From an uncultured Treponema sp. (GTDB lineage: Bacteria; Spirochaetota; Spirochaetia; Treponematales; Treponemataceae): DNA of 41,986 bases. A program made the position numbers and the translations under genes. Positions 9,414-17,824 of the stretch are shown here, one piece after another (position 1 is the first letter of the stretch; every line of letters starts with the position of its first letter). The notes beneath the pieces are model-generated. The model was not told the origin of the DNA. It saw only the letters and a program-made list of their open reading frames with translations, and made no database searches. Location: positions 1 to 41,986 of the forward strand of contig CAMPAL010000009.1 in the NCBI GenBank assembly GCA_946631855.1, in the 5' to 3' direction.

Positions 9414-9433
9414 AATGTTTTTAATTGATTAAG

Positions 9434-9467
9434 AACATATATTTTATTACCTACTATGTCAATAGGT
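9434..9467 (-). promoter_or_regulatory. YeiH operon promoter with -35 inside 19-bp operator
   Basis: Minus strand ACCTATTGACATAGTAGGT (9467-9449); TTGACA (9462-9457), 17-nt spacer, TATGTT (9439-9434). Confidence 0.7.
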
Positions 9468-9481
9468 TATAGGAAATTTAT

Positions 9482-10660
9482 TTATATTTTTTTCGAATTT
9501 GCTATTACACCACCGCCCAGTATTACTCCATCCCTGTAAATTACTACAGACTGACCAGGAGTTACCGCATTCTGTTTTTCATTAAAGGTGATTTTCCATG
9601 GTTTACCGGTGTAGGCATGATTATCTTCAGGCCCTGGAATATATTCTTCTATCGTTGCAAATGCAGATTTACTTCTCAATCTGATTTTTACACTTGCTTC
9701 AAAAACCTGATCTGGTTCAATATTTCCAGGCCAGACAAAATCATCTGCAATAAGATAATCTGAAGCTAAAGAGTTTTTTTCCGCCAGCACAATCTGATTT
9801 TTTTCTGCATCAATTTTTGCTACATACAAAGGATTTTTTGACGAAACACCAAGTCCCCTTCGCTGACCAATTGTGTAATGCTCAAGCCCCTTATGTCTTC
9901 CAAGAACCCTGCCATTTTCATCAACAAAATCACCAGGGACAGAAGCCTTATCTGCAAAAAGAGCATCAAAATACTGAGAGTCTATAAAATCCTGACTTTC
10001 TTTACGTTCTGCAGCTTCCAGCCCTGCCTCTTTTGCAAGTTCAAACACCTGACTTTTACGTAAAGTTGCCAGAGGAAAGCGAACTTTCTCCAAAAGTTCA
10101 GAAGGAAGTCTGTAAAGAAAATAAGTCTGATCTTTTGATTCATCATTGGCACAGGCAATCATGCAGGGTCTGTCCCCTGTCCCCCAAAGACCTTCTTTAG
10201 GACGCACAATCATTGCGTAATGACCGGTACAAAAATAATCGTATTTTATATCAATCTTTTTTATACCTTCCAGAAGCGCACCAAATTTTATAAAACGATT
10301 ACAGCGGATACAGGGATTTGGAGTTTTTCCTGCTCTGTATTCATTCTTAAAATACTCCAGAACTTCCTGATTATATTCTTCACTTACATCAATTACGTGA
10401 TATTCAATATCCCACTGTTTGCAAAACCTTTTACACTCTTCAATATCTTCTTTTTCACCAGGACCATAACATGCATCGTGAAAAGGTTTTTCAGACTGAA
10501 CTTCCTTTATATGACCATCCCACAAAGACATAGTCACACCAATCACTTTGCAGCCCCTTCTTTTAAGTAAAAGAGCTGTTAAAGTTGAATCCACCCCGCC
10601 AGACAAGCCCACAACAACGATAGAACCTTCAGGCGGAAGAGCTAATGCTTCATAAACCAT
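9482..10660 (-). CDS. mnmA: tRNA-specific 2-thiouridylase
   Basis: VVVGLSGGVDSTLTALLLK PP-loop, TPNPCIRCNRFIKF, ESKDQTYFLYRL, HKGLEHYTIGQRRGLGV. Confidence 0.96.
   Translation of the reverse strand: MVYEALALPPEGSIVVVGLSGGVDSTLTALLLKRRGCKVIGVTMSLWDGHIKEVQSEKPFHDACYGPGEKEDIEECKRFCKQWDIEYHVIDVSEEYNQEVLEYFKNEYRAGKTPNPCIRCNRFIKFGALLEGIKKIDIKYDYFCTGHYAMIVRPKEGLWGTGDRPCMIACANDESKDQTYFLYRLPSELLEKVRFPLATLRKSQVFELAKEAGLEAAERKESQDFIDSQYFDALFADKASVPGDFVDENGRVLGRHKGLEHYTIGQRRGLGVSSKNPLYVAKIDAEKNQIVLAEKNSLASDYLIADDFVWPGNIEPDQVFEASVKIRLRSKSAFATIEEYIPGPEDNHAYTGKPWKITFNEKQNAVTPGQSVVIYRDGVILGGGVIANSKKI
10165..10187. repeat. GGGGACAG-type repeat, overlapping double copy inside mnmA
   Basis: agggtctgtcccctgtccccc; encodes GTGDRP on the minus strand in a loop between the GHYA and DESKDQ motifs. 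Confidence 0.75.
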
Positions 10661-10666
10661 ACAAAC

Positions 10667-11557
10667 CTACTTATTTTCTAAACTGACTGTTTCTTTTATA
10701 AAGGTGGCAATTTCCCTGATCATTGAAATTCTACGGCCCAAAAGTCCATGCTCAACCGGATACTCAATCAACCTTTGAACAGGCCTTTCTGCTCCTGAAA
10801 AAGATGATGACTTCCAGTAAGCCTGCAATTTATCCCACAGAGGAAAAATCATTTCAGAATTTGAACTGACAGAATCAAACTTTGCTGCAAAAATTAAAAG
10901 ATTTTTCTGACGGACTTTTTCAAATGCATTCGAAAAAGCAAGATTTTGGGAATTCCTGACAATATCATCATAAATTGCATCAATACCATCAGAATTTAAG
11001 ATACGACCTTCATTTAAAAGTGCTTCGATATATTTTTCCTTACCAAGACGAAGAAAACAGGTTGGATCATAAGGTGCAAGCATGATAATCCCCCTTATAA
11101 AATCCAGTTGTTTTCCTGCATTCAAGGCAGAATTTCCACCCATACTATGACCCAGCAAAAAAATCTGGTCGGAATCAACATTGTATTTCGTCAAAAAATC
11201 TTCAGAATGTGCATAATTTGCAAGATTTTCAGCATCTTCCACACAATTGGTGATAAGATATTTTCCTTCACTTCCCCAGGCCCCCCTGTGATGAGGAACA
11301 ATAACTACACATCCAATTCTACAGAGGGCATGCGAAATATCATCATTTCTGGCAGAACCAGGAAACCCATGCAGCATGATTACACAAGGATGTTTTTCTT
11401 TTTTTACATTATGAGGCCACATAATTTCGCCATAAATATGACTTCCATCAGAAACAAAATCCAGACTGGAATAATCTGGCAGAGAATTTTCATTCAAATC
11501 TAAAGGTTCATCAAAAAGATACTCAAGACTGATATTTGACATGTCGCCTCCTTTCAT
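10667..11557 (-). CDS. Alpha/beta hydrolase (dienelactone hydrolase/peptidase-like)
   Basis: CVIMLHGFPGSARND oxyanion motif, LLGHSMGGNSALNAG nucleophile elbow. Confidence 0.88.
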   Translation of the reverse strand: MKGGDMSNISLEYLFDEPLDLNENSLPDYSSLDFVSDGSHIYGEIMWPHNVKKEKHPCVIMLHGFPGSARNDDISHALCRIGCVVIVPHHRGAWGSEGKYLITNCVEDAENLANYAHSEDFLTKYNVDSDQIFLLGHSMGGNSALNAGKQLDFIRGIIMLAPYDPTCFLRLGKEKYIEALLNEGRILNSDGIDAIYDDIVRNSQNLAFSNAFEKVRQKNLLIFAAKFDSVSSNSEMIFPLWDKLQAYWKSSSFSGAERPVQRLIEYPVEHGLLGRRISMIREIATFIKETVSLENK

Positions 11558-11587
11558 ACAGATTAATTATTAATTTATAAGATTATA

Positions 11588-11606
11588 ACCTAGTAAGTCA
11601 ATAGGT
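11588..11606. promoter_or_regulatory. 19-bp palindromic operator overlapping -35 of hydrolase-mnmA operon
   Basis: ACCTAGTAAGTCAATAGGT; minus strand TTGACT (11601-11596), TATAAA-like -10 about 16 nt downstream. Confidence 0.7.
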
Positions 11607-11654
11607 AATGAAGACGTAAAAAAGATATGCATCTGTAAAGTTCTAATAGTCTTT

Positions 11655-12254
11655 CTAAAATCCTTTTTTGACTGCTTCTTCCATCACCGATTTTAGTGAT
11701 GCAGTATAAAAAGTCTGAAGGCATCCTTTGAAAATATCCTTATCTAGATCATTTCCATGCTTTATATACCAGATTATCTGAGAACTCAAAAGATTTGCAT
11801 AACTGTATCCGACAAAAGATTTAAAATCTTCGGTGTTGGAAATTCCTGCTTCTTTGGAAAAATATTCGATGGTGGATACAACAAAAAACATAAGATCCTT
11901 TTCAAAAATATTTTTCAAAGTCTGTTCACCAAGAGATTCATATGCACATTTACAGAGCGGAACATTTTTATCTATGTAGTCGAGAACAAAATCCATAGCC
12001 TGAGGCAGACTTGCATTTGCTTTTTTAAAAGATTCACCAATATTCTGAACTTCCAGAGAATAAGTAAAATAAAGCAGATCAAAATTGTTTTCAAAATGAT
12101 AGTAAAAGGTATTCCTGTTAATATTGCATTCAGAAACAATATCCTGAACGGTGATTTTTGAAAAAGGTCTGTCTTTTATCAGTTTTTTTAAGGCCTCTGC
12201 CATCTGTTTTTTTGTTTCTGAAGAATTATCTGCCATAAGTTCATTATTAGACAA
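11655..12254 (-). CDS. TetR-family transcriptional regulator
   Basis: KKQMAEALKKLIKDRPFSKITVQDIVSECNINRNTFYYHFENNFDLL N-terminal HTH. Confidence 0.92.
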   Translation of the reverse strand: MSNNELMADNSSETKKQMAEALKKLIKDRPFSKITVQDIVSECNINRNTFYYHFENNFDLLYFTYSLEVQNIGESFKKANASLPQAMDFVLDYIDKNVPLCKCAYESLGEQTLKNIFEKDLMFFVVSTIEYFSKEAGISNTEDFKSFVGYSYANLLSSQIIWYIKHGNDLDKDIFKGCLQTFYTASLKSVMEEAVKKGF

Positions 12255-12284
12255 AGCTTAAAATTTGTCTATTGTACTTAAACC

Positions 12285-12303
12285 TGGAATTTATTAAATT
12301 CCA
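12285..12303. promoter_or_regulatory. Perfect palindrome, candidate TetR operator
   Basis: TGGAATTTATTAAATTCCA (9-bp arms, 1-nt centre) in the tetR/efflux intergenic region. Confidence 0.55.
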
Positions 12304-12334
12304 AACTAACAAAGACTAAAATCGGAAGTGTGTC

Positions 12335-13438
12335 ATGAAAAAATCTCTACGCTACGGGCTCTTTTTTGCCCTTGTAATTATTTTTGTTTTTTTAACAATT
12401 CTCGTAACCCGCAAAAAACCCGTCCAGGCAAAAGAAGATGCTCTCCCTGCCGTCATTATAGAAAAACCTCACACGGGCACCTTAGTCGAATCTGTAACTA
12501 TTTCAGGCTATGTAGAAGCAAATGCCATGATTCCGGTAGTACCTTTTGTTTCTGGAACAATCACAGAATATCCTGCAAGAGCCGGTGATTACGTAGAAAA
12601 AGACACCCTGCTTGCAAAAATTGATGATGAACCTTTCCGTCAGCAGATGCTTCAGGCACAGGCCGCCTACTTTGCAGCAAAAAGTACTTTTGACCGAATT
12701 GAAAATCTTTATAAATCAGGTGCAACAACCCAGCAAAATTACGATTCCGCAAAAGCTCAGGCCGATGCTTCAAAAGCTCAGTACGACTTAGCCCGTTTGC
12801 AGGTAGACTACACCGAAGTTCGTGCCCCCGTAGACGGAACAATTCTTATTGCAGATCAGGCTGTCGGAGGAATTGGAAATCAAAGTCAGCCGGTTGCAGT
12901 TCTTGCAGATTTATCGAATCAGGTTGTAAGACTTAAAGTTCCTGAAAAATATTTTGATCTTTTTAATCTTGAAAGAGAAAATCTTTCTGTAAAAGTAACC
13001 CGTCCTGCAGAAAAAAATATGTATGAAGATGCCGTTACAAGTGCAACCATAGAAAATATTGCACCTTATGTTTCTCCAGAAAGCAAAAACTTTACCGTAA
13101 TTTGTCATTTAGACGAACCTGGAAACCGCTTCCGCCCCGGAATGTTTGTAAAAGTTCAGGTTGCCTATAAAACCTACAATGACGTTCCACTTATCAGCCT
13201 TAAGGCCAGAAAAATGGACGGTTCTTTCTATATATATAATGATTCAGACTCCACTGTTACCTTCGTGGGGGGACAGACCCCTCCTGTTGATGAAAATAAT
13301 TTCATTGTACCGGAAGAATACCGCAACTCATATTTTGTAATGGATGGCCAGAACTTCATTTTTGACGGCCAGAAAGTCCGCGTGTTCAGTGATGTTCTTG
13401 AAGAGTATTCCGCAGATAAAGAACAAGGAGACAAATAG
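12335..13438 (+). CDS. RND efflux periplasmic adaptor (HlyD/AcrA family)
   Basis: GYVEANAMIPVVPFVSGTITEYPARAGDYVEKDTLLAKID...DYTEVRAPVDGTIL. Confidence 0.93.
   Translation: MKKSLRYGLFFALVIIFVFLTILVTRKKPVQAKEDALPAVIIEKPHTGTLVESVTISGYVEANAMIPVVPFVSGTITEYPARAGDYVEKDTLLAKIDDEPFRQQMLQAQAAYFAAKSTFDRIENLYKSGATTQQNYDSAKAQADASKAQYDLARLQVDYTEVRAPVDGTILIADQAVGGIGNQSQPVAVLADLSNQVVRLKVPEKYFDLFNLERENLSVKVTRPAEKNMYEDAVTSATIENIAPYVSPESKNFTVICHLDEPGNRFRPGMFVKVQVAYKTYNDVPLISLKARKMDGSFYIYNDSDSTVTFVGGQTPPVDENNFIVPEEYRNSYFVMDGQNFIFDGQKVRVFSDVLEEYSADKEQGDK
13267..13282. repeat. GGGGACAGACCCC repeat inside adaptor gene
   Basis: ggggggacagacccct; encodes GGQTPP. Confidence 0.85.
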
Positions 13439-16400
13439 GTGAAAGTTTCTGAATTTTCTGTAAAACATCCTGTTGTAATCACCATGATTCTGATTGTCCT
13501 TGTTGCTTTCGGATTCTACTCCCTGAGCGGCATGCGAACTGAATTCATGGAAGACATTTCCATGCCTCAAGCCATTGTTTACACCGTATACCCGGGTGCC
13601 AGTGCCGAAGACGTTGAAAGTGATATTACTAAAGTCCTGGAAGATTCCTTTGTAACCCTGCCACATTTTAAAGCAATAGACAGTCAGTCTTCCAACTCTT
13701 TAAGCTGGATTACAATCACCTATGCCGATGGATACGACCCATACGACCAGCTTACAGAACTTCGAAACCGTATTTCAGAATTAATGGAACAGCTCCCAGA
13801 TGGAATTTCAGGAGAACCTAGAGCTCTGGTAGGAGGAATGTCCATGGTTCCTATCATCTCTTTTTCTGCATCTGCCGGAAACGATATTGCCCGTTTGACC
13901 CAGTATCTGGAGGATGAACTTACACCTCTTTTGACCCAGATTGATGGAGTTTCTCAGGTTTCCATTGAAGGTGGTAAAGAACTTGCTGTAAATATCAAAA
14001 TAAATGTAGATGCCCTTACATCCCGTGGAATTTCTGTTTCTACAGTTTATCAGGTTTTGAATTATGGAAACGTAAATCTTCCTTTGGGAAATGCAAGTTA
14101 TCAGGACAGGGCAATTCAGGTTCGCTATGCCGGTGGATTTAATTCCCTCGACGATATTAAAAATCTTCCTGTAGGCCTTGGGGACGGTTCTACCATTATC
14201 AGACTTAGTGATGTAGCCGATGTTTCCCTTTCATATCCGGAGGAAAACACTTTTGTTTCAGATGGACGATATCCTCTTACAATTGTAAACGTAACAAAAC
14301 GTCTGGATGGTGATACAACAAAAATCATCAAAAAAGTAAAAAAAGCCATTGCTGAATGCGAAAAAAATACAAATGGAGCAGTACAATTCCACATCATCAG
14401 TGATGACAGCCGCCAGGTAAACGCTTCTCTAAAAGCAGTTATTCAAAGTGGTATTTTAGGTGTAGTTTTTGCCGTTCTAGTTATCCTGCTTTTTATGGCA
14501 GACTGGCGTGCAACTTTAACAATCAGTTTATCAATTCCACTTTGTATTTTGTTTAGTCTTATTGGTTTAAGAGTACTAAATATTTCCCTGAACCTTATGA
14601 CTCTTTCTGGTCTGGTCATTTCTCTTGGTATGGTTGTTGATGGCTCCACCGTTATGCTGGACCAGATTTACCGCTACTACAAAAGGCGTGATCAGGAAAC
14701 AGGAGAACTGGAATATACTGTAACTCAAAGTATCTACAAAGGCTGGGATGAAGTTTCTGCTTCAATTCTGGCTTCTGCTGCAACAACTATTGTCGTTTTT
14801 ATTCCAATTGCCATGCTTGGTGGATTAATCGGAAGTGTTTTACACGCTGTTGCCGTTACCATCATCCTTGCAATTTTTTCTTCTTTCCTTGTTGCTGTTG
14901 TAATTGTTCCTTATCTTCTCAAAATCTTCCTGTCTGAAAACGGGCCAAAAATCCGTAGCCGGCCAAGAAAATTTGACCAGATTATGGCCAAAATTGAACG
15001 AATCTACCGAAAACTGCTCAAAATGGCTATTGAAAACAGAATTTTCGTAATTATTATTGCAGTATTCCTCCTGGTCTTCTCAGGCTTTATTGCCTTACGT
15101 CTTGGAATTGCCTTTATTCCATCCACCGACTCAGGCGACTTCTACATTTCAACAGAATTTCCAATGGGAACAGAAAAAGAACAGACTCACGAAAAAATGC
15201 AGATTGCCCAGGAACTTTTATATCAGTATGTTCCAGAAATAGACAATGTTGTTATTTATGAAGGCCAGGGTGACTCATCCAACTTCTCTTCTGTTTCTAC
15301 ACCACATTACACTTATACTCACGTAGTTTTAGTTCCTGTTTCTGAACGCAAAAGAGATGTTCATGATATCATGCTGCAGATTCAGGAAATTTGGGCAGCC
15401 GTTCTGCCAGACTCAAAAGTTTCAGTTCAGAACGGAGGATTCGACAAACTGGTAGGCTATGTTTCAGATGGTGGAGGATATGGAATCACCCTTATTTCAG
15501 AAGATTTGAACGTTCTTTACGAAACTGCTTCCAAAATCAAAAACTTCCTTGAAAACGACCCGGAAGTAGTTACCGCAAAACTCGATACAGATTTTGATAC
15601 CACCACAATGATTATTGATATGAGCCAGGAATACTTAAGTTCTCTTGGAATTACCAGTTATGAAGCAGGAATTACTTCTGCAATTCTTTTCCAGGGAATG
15701 GATTGTGGCCGCTACAAAGATATTGAAAGTGGAAGACGTTACAATCTGAAAATCACCTCTGATATTACAGATAAAAACATTACTTCTGATGATATTTCAA
15801 ACCTACACATAGTTACTCAAAACGGTCAGGATGTTTCCTTTGCAAATCTTTCTGACATAAAGGTGGAAAAATCCATTTCGCAAATCAATCATTCAGACCG
15901 TGCTAAAAAAATTACTGTTACAGCATCTTTAACAGGCGAAGATACAAGTGGAGTTTCGCAGCGTGTAAATCAGTTTATTGCAGACAATCCTTTGCCAAAC
16001 GGGGTTCATTCAAAAGCTGGTGGAATTATGGCTTTAATTGGAGATATGATTACCCCAATGATTTCGGCCCTGCTGATTGCAGTTTTCCTGGTTTATACAG
16101 TTATGGTTATTCAGTTCGAAAAGTTCCGTCAGCCACTTTTAATTATGGTAACAATTCCTTTCTGTTTTATTGGAGTTGTAGGCGGATTACTGATTTTCGG
16201 CTCTACCCTGAACCTTCTTTCTCTTCTCGGTTTAATTTCTCTTGCCGGAGTTGTAGTTAACAATGGAATTATTCTGGTGGATTATATCAATCAGTTACGA
16301 AAACGCCGCTACCATGTTCTTGCAAAAACAAAAGGATATCAGGATAAAGATGGAGACTGGCATATAGATCTGTCCCCTCAGCAGGCAGACGAACTTCTTA

Positions 16401-16627
16401 AGTCTTCTGTTCTGGATGGAGCTGCCAGTCGTATCAAACCAATTTTTATCACCACCCTTACAACTCTTCTTGGCGATATTCCAATGGCTGTTGCAAAAGG
16501 TGAAGGTTCCGAATTGTACGCTTCTATGGGACAAGCAATCGCTGGTGGACTTTTAACCTCCACCTTAATCACACTCATTTTAATTCCGGTAATTTATTAC
16601 ATAAGTGAAAAAAAACATTCTAAATAG
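13439..16627 (+). CDS. RND efflux inner-membrane transporter (AcrB/MMPL-type, HAE family)
   Basis: 1062 aa; FSVKHPVVITMILIVLVAFGFYSL, YPGASAEDVESDIT, LVISLGMVVDGSTVMLD, GVVVNNGIILVDYINQLR, IKPIFITTLTTLLGDIPMA; GTG start directly after the adaptor stop. Confidence 0.96.
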   Translation: MKVSEFSVKHPVVITMILIVLVAFGFYSLSGMRTEFMEDISMPQAIVYTVYPGASAEDVESDITKVLEDSFVTLPHFKAIDSQSSNSLSWITITYADGYDPYDQLTELRNRISELMEQLPDGISGEPRALVGGMSMVPIISFSASAGNDIARLTQYLEDELTPLLTQIDGVSQVSIEGGKELAVNIKINVDALTSRGISVSTVYQVLNYGNVNLPLGNASYQDRAIQVRYAGGFNSLDDIKNLPVGLGDGSTIIRLSDVADVSLSYPEENTFVSDGRYPLTIVNVTKRLDGDTTKIIKKVKKAIAECEKNTNGAVQFHIISDDSRQVNASLKAVIQSGILGVVFAVLVILLFMADWRATLTISLSIPLCILFSLIGLRVLNISLNLMTLSGLVISLGMVVDGSTVMLDQIYRYYKRRDQETGELEYTVTQSIYKGWDEVSASILASAATTIVVFIPIAMLGGLIGSVLHAVAVTIILAIFSSFLVAVVIVPYLLKIFLSENGPKIRSRPRKFDQIMAKIERIYRKLLKMAIENRIFVIIIAVFLLVFSGFIALRLGIAFIPSTDSGDFYISTEFPMGTEKEQTHEKMQIAQELLYQYVPEIDNVVIYEGQGDSSNFSSVSTPHYTYTHVVLVPVSERKRDVHDIMLQIQEIWAAVLPDSKVSVQNGGFDKLVGYVSDGGGYGITLISEDLNVLYETASKIKNFLENDPEVVTAKLDTDFDTTTMIIDMSQEYLSSLGITSYEAGITSAILFQGMDCGRYKDIESGRRYNLKITSDITDKNITSDDISNLHIVTQNGQDVSFANLSDIKVEKSISQINHSDRAKKITVTASLTGEDTSGVSQRVNQFIADNPLPNGVHSKAGGIMALIGDMITPMISALLIAVFLVYTVMVIQFEKFRQPLLIMVTIPFCFIGVVGGLLIFGSTLNLLSLLGLISLAGVVVNNGIILVDYINQLRKRRYHVLAKTKGYQDKDGDWHIDLSPQQADELLKSSVLDGAASRIKPIFITTLTTLLGDIPMAVAKGEGSELYASMGQAIAGGLLTSTLITLILIPVIYYISEKKHSK
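16366..16380. repeat. Partial GATCTGTCCCC repeat inside RND pump gene
   Basis: agatctgtcccctca; encodes DLSPQ. Confidence 0.5.
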
Positions 16628-16646
16628 ATTTATAGAGAGGTAAAAC

Positions 16647-17810
16647 ATGCAAAAACTTATTAAAAAAATCAGCCTGATAATTGGTCTTACAAGCCTTTTC
16701 ATTCTTACATCCTGCTATTCTGTTTTCAGCGGAGGAACAGGAGGAATTATTGTTGATGCAGAAAGTACTTCCACCCCTAAAGCAGGAATTGCAAATGTAG
16801 ATATTTATGCCTACACCGATGCAGGAACCCGCGATGCAGATTATAACAACTGGCGGGAAGGAACAACTTTTGCACCTTCTAATTCCTACTATGGACACAC
16901 AACCACTTCTGCAGACGGAACTTTTACAATCTCTAAAATTGTCTGGAAAGAAACTGCTCCTGACTTTGGCCGCGATGCAGATTTTACAACAATTTATCTC
17001 CTGTACTATCACCAGAATTACGGTCTTACAAAAGATGCAACCGTTATTACTTCAGACAGCATGACAGATACAGTTTATGCAGAACTCACAGCTGTCAGAA
17101 AAACCACAAATTTGAATATAGAAATTTATGATGTAGCCAATAATTCTCGTTCATCAAACAACATTATGGTAAAAGTTTCAGTTCCTCAGAGTACAGAAAC
17201 AATTACAGCTTCTCCAAAAATCTATGAACAGACAATTACAGGCTCTGGAACAATCAGCATAAGTTATCCCCGCTGGACAAACGCATCAAACAAAGAAAAC
17301 AAGATTGAAAATACTCCTGAAGTAACCATTCAATACTACCAGAGCAGCGATGAAATTACCTGGAAGGCCTGTGCAAATGCCAACAACGCCGAAAGAAACT
17401 ATGCCTTTTTGGCAGACAACGCTTCCATCACCAAAACAATTCAAAACTCAAATTACACAATTCAACTTTACGGAAAATCTACCAGACTTTATGTTCCAAC
17501 TGTCAATGGAGTTTATTCTTCTGGTTCAGGCAATCTGGACGGTCATGTAATCAAAATGATGGCTAGAGATTCCAGCGGCAACCTTACAATTGACTGTGGA
17601 GAAACTTCCACCGTTGCAAATACAATAGGAACAAGCGGAACTCAAACTCATGGAAACTTCAGTGGACTTGGAAATAATGCTTACTGGACCGATACAGAAT
17701 ACACCGGAAAATACTCAACAATTCAGGTTCAATTTTACGTTGATGGAACTGCAACAGGTAGTTTAAGAACTCTTCGCAGTGATCAATCTTCTTACAGCGT
17801 AGAACTCTAA
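16647..17810 (+). CDS. Lipoprotein of unknown function embedded in efflux operon
   Basis: 387 aa; lipobox LFILTSC; Ser/Thr/Asn-rich beta-type sequence; no recognised family. Confidence 0.8.
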   Translation: MQKLIKKISLIIGLTSLFILTSCYSVFSGGTGGIIVDAESTSTPKAGIANVDIYAYTDAGTRDADYNNWREGTTFAPSNSYYGHTTTSADGTFTISKIVWKETAPDFGRDADFTTIYLLYYHQNYGLTKDATVITSDSMTDTVYAELTAVRKTTNLNIEIYDVANNSRSSNNIMVKVSVPQSTETITASPKIYEQTITGSGTISISYPRWTNASNKENKIENTPEVTIQYYQSSDEITWKACANANNAERNYAFLADNASITKTIQNSNYTIQLYGKSTRLYVPTVNGVYSSGSGNLDGHVIKMMARDSSGNLTIDCGETSTVANTIGTSGTQTHGNFSGLGNNAYWTDTEYTGKYSTIQVQFYVDGTATGSLRTLRSDQSSYSVEL

Positions 17811-17824
17811 AAAGGAAGGTTCCT

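Noticed and set aside
13228-13666. Minus-strand ORFs across the adaptor/pump junction
   Set aside because: Antisense to well-supported RND genes.
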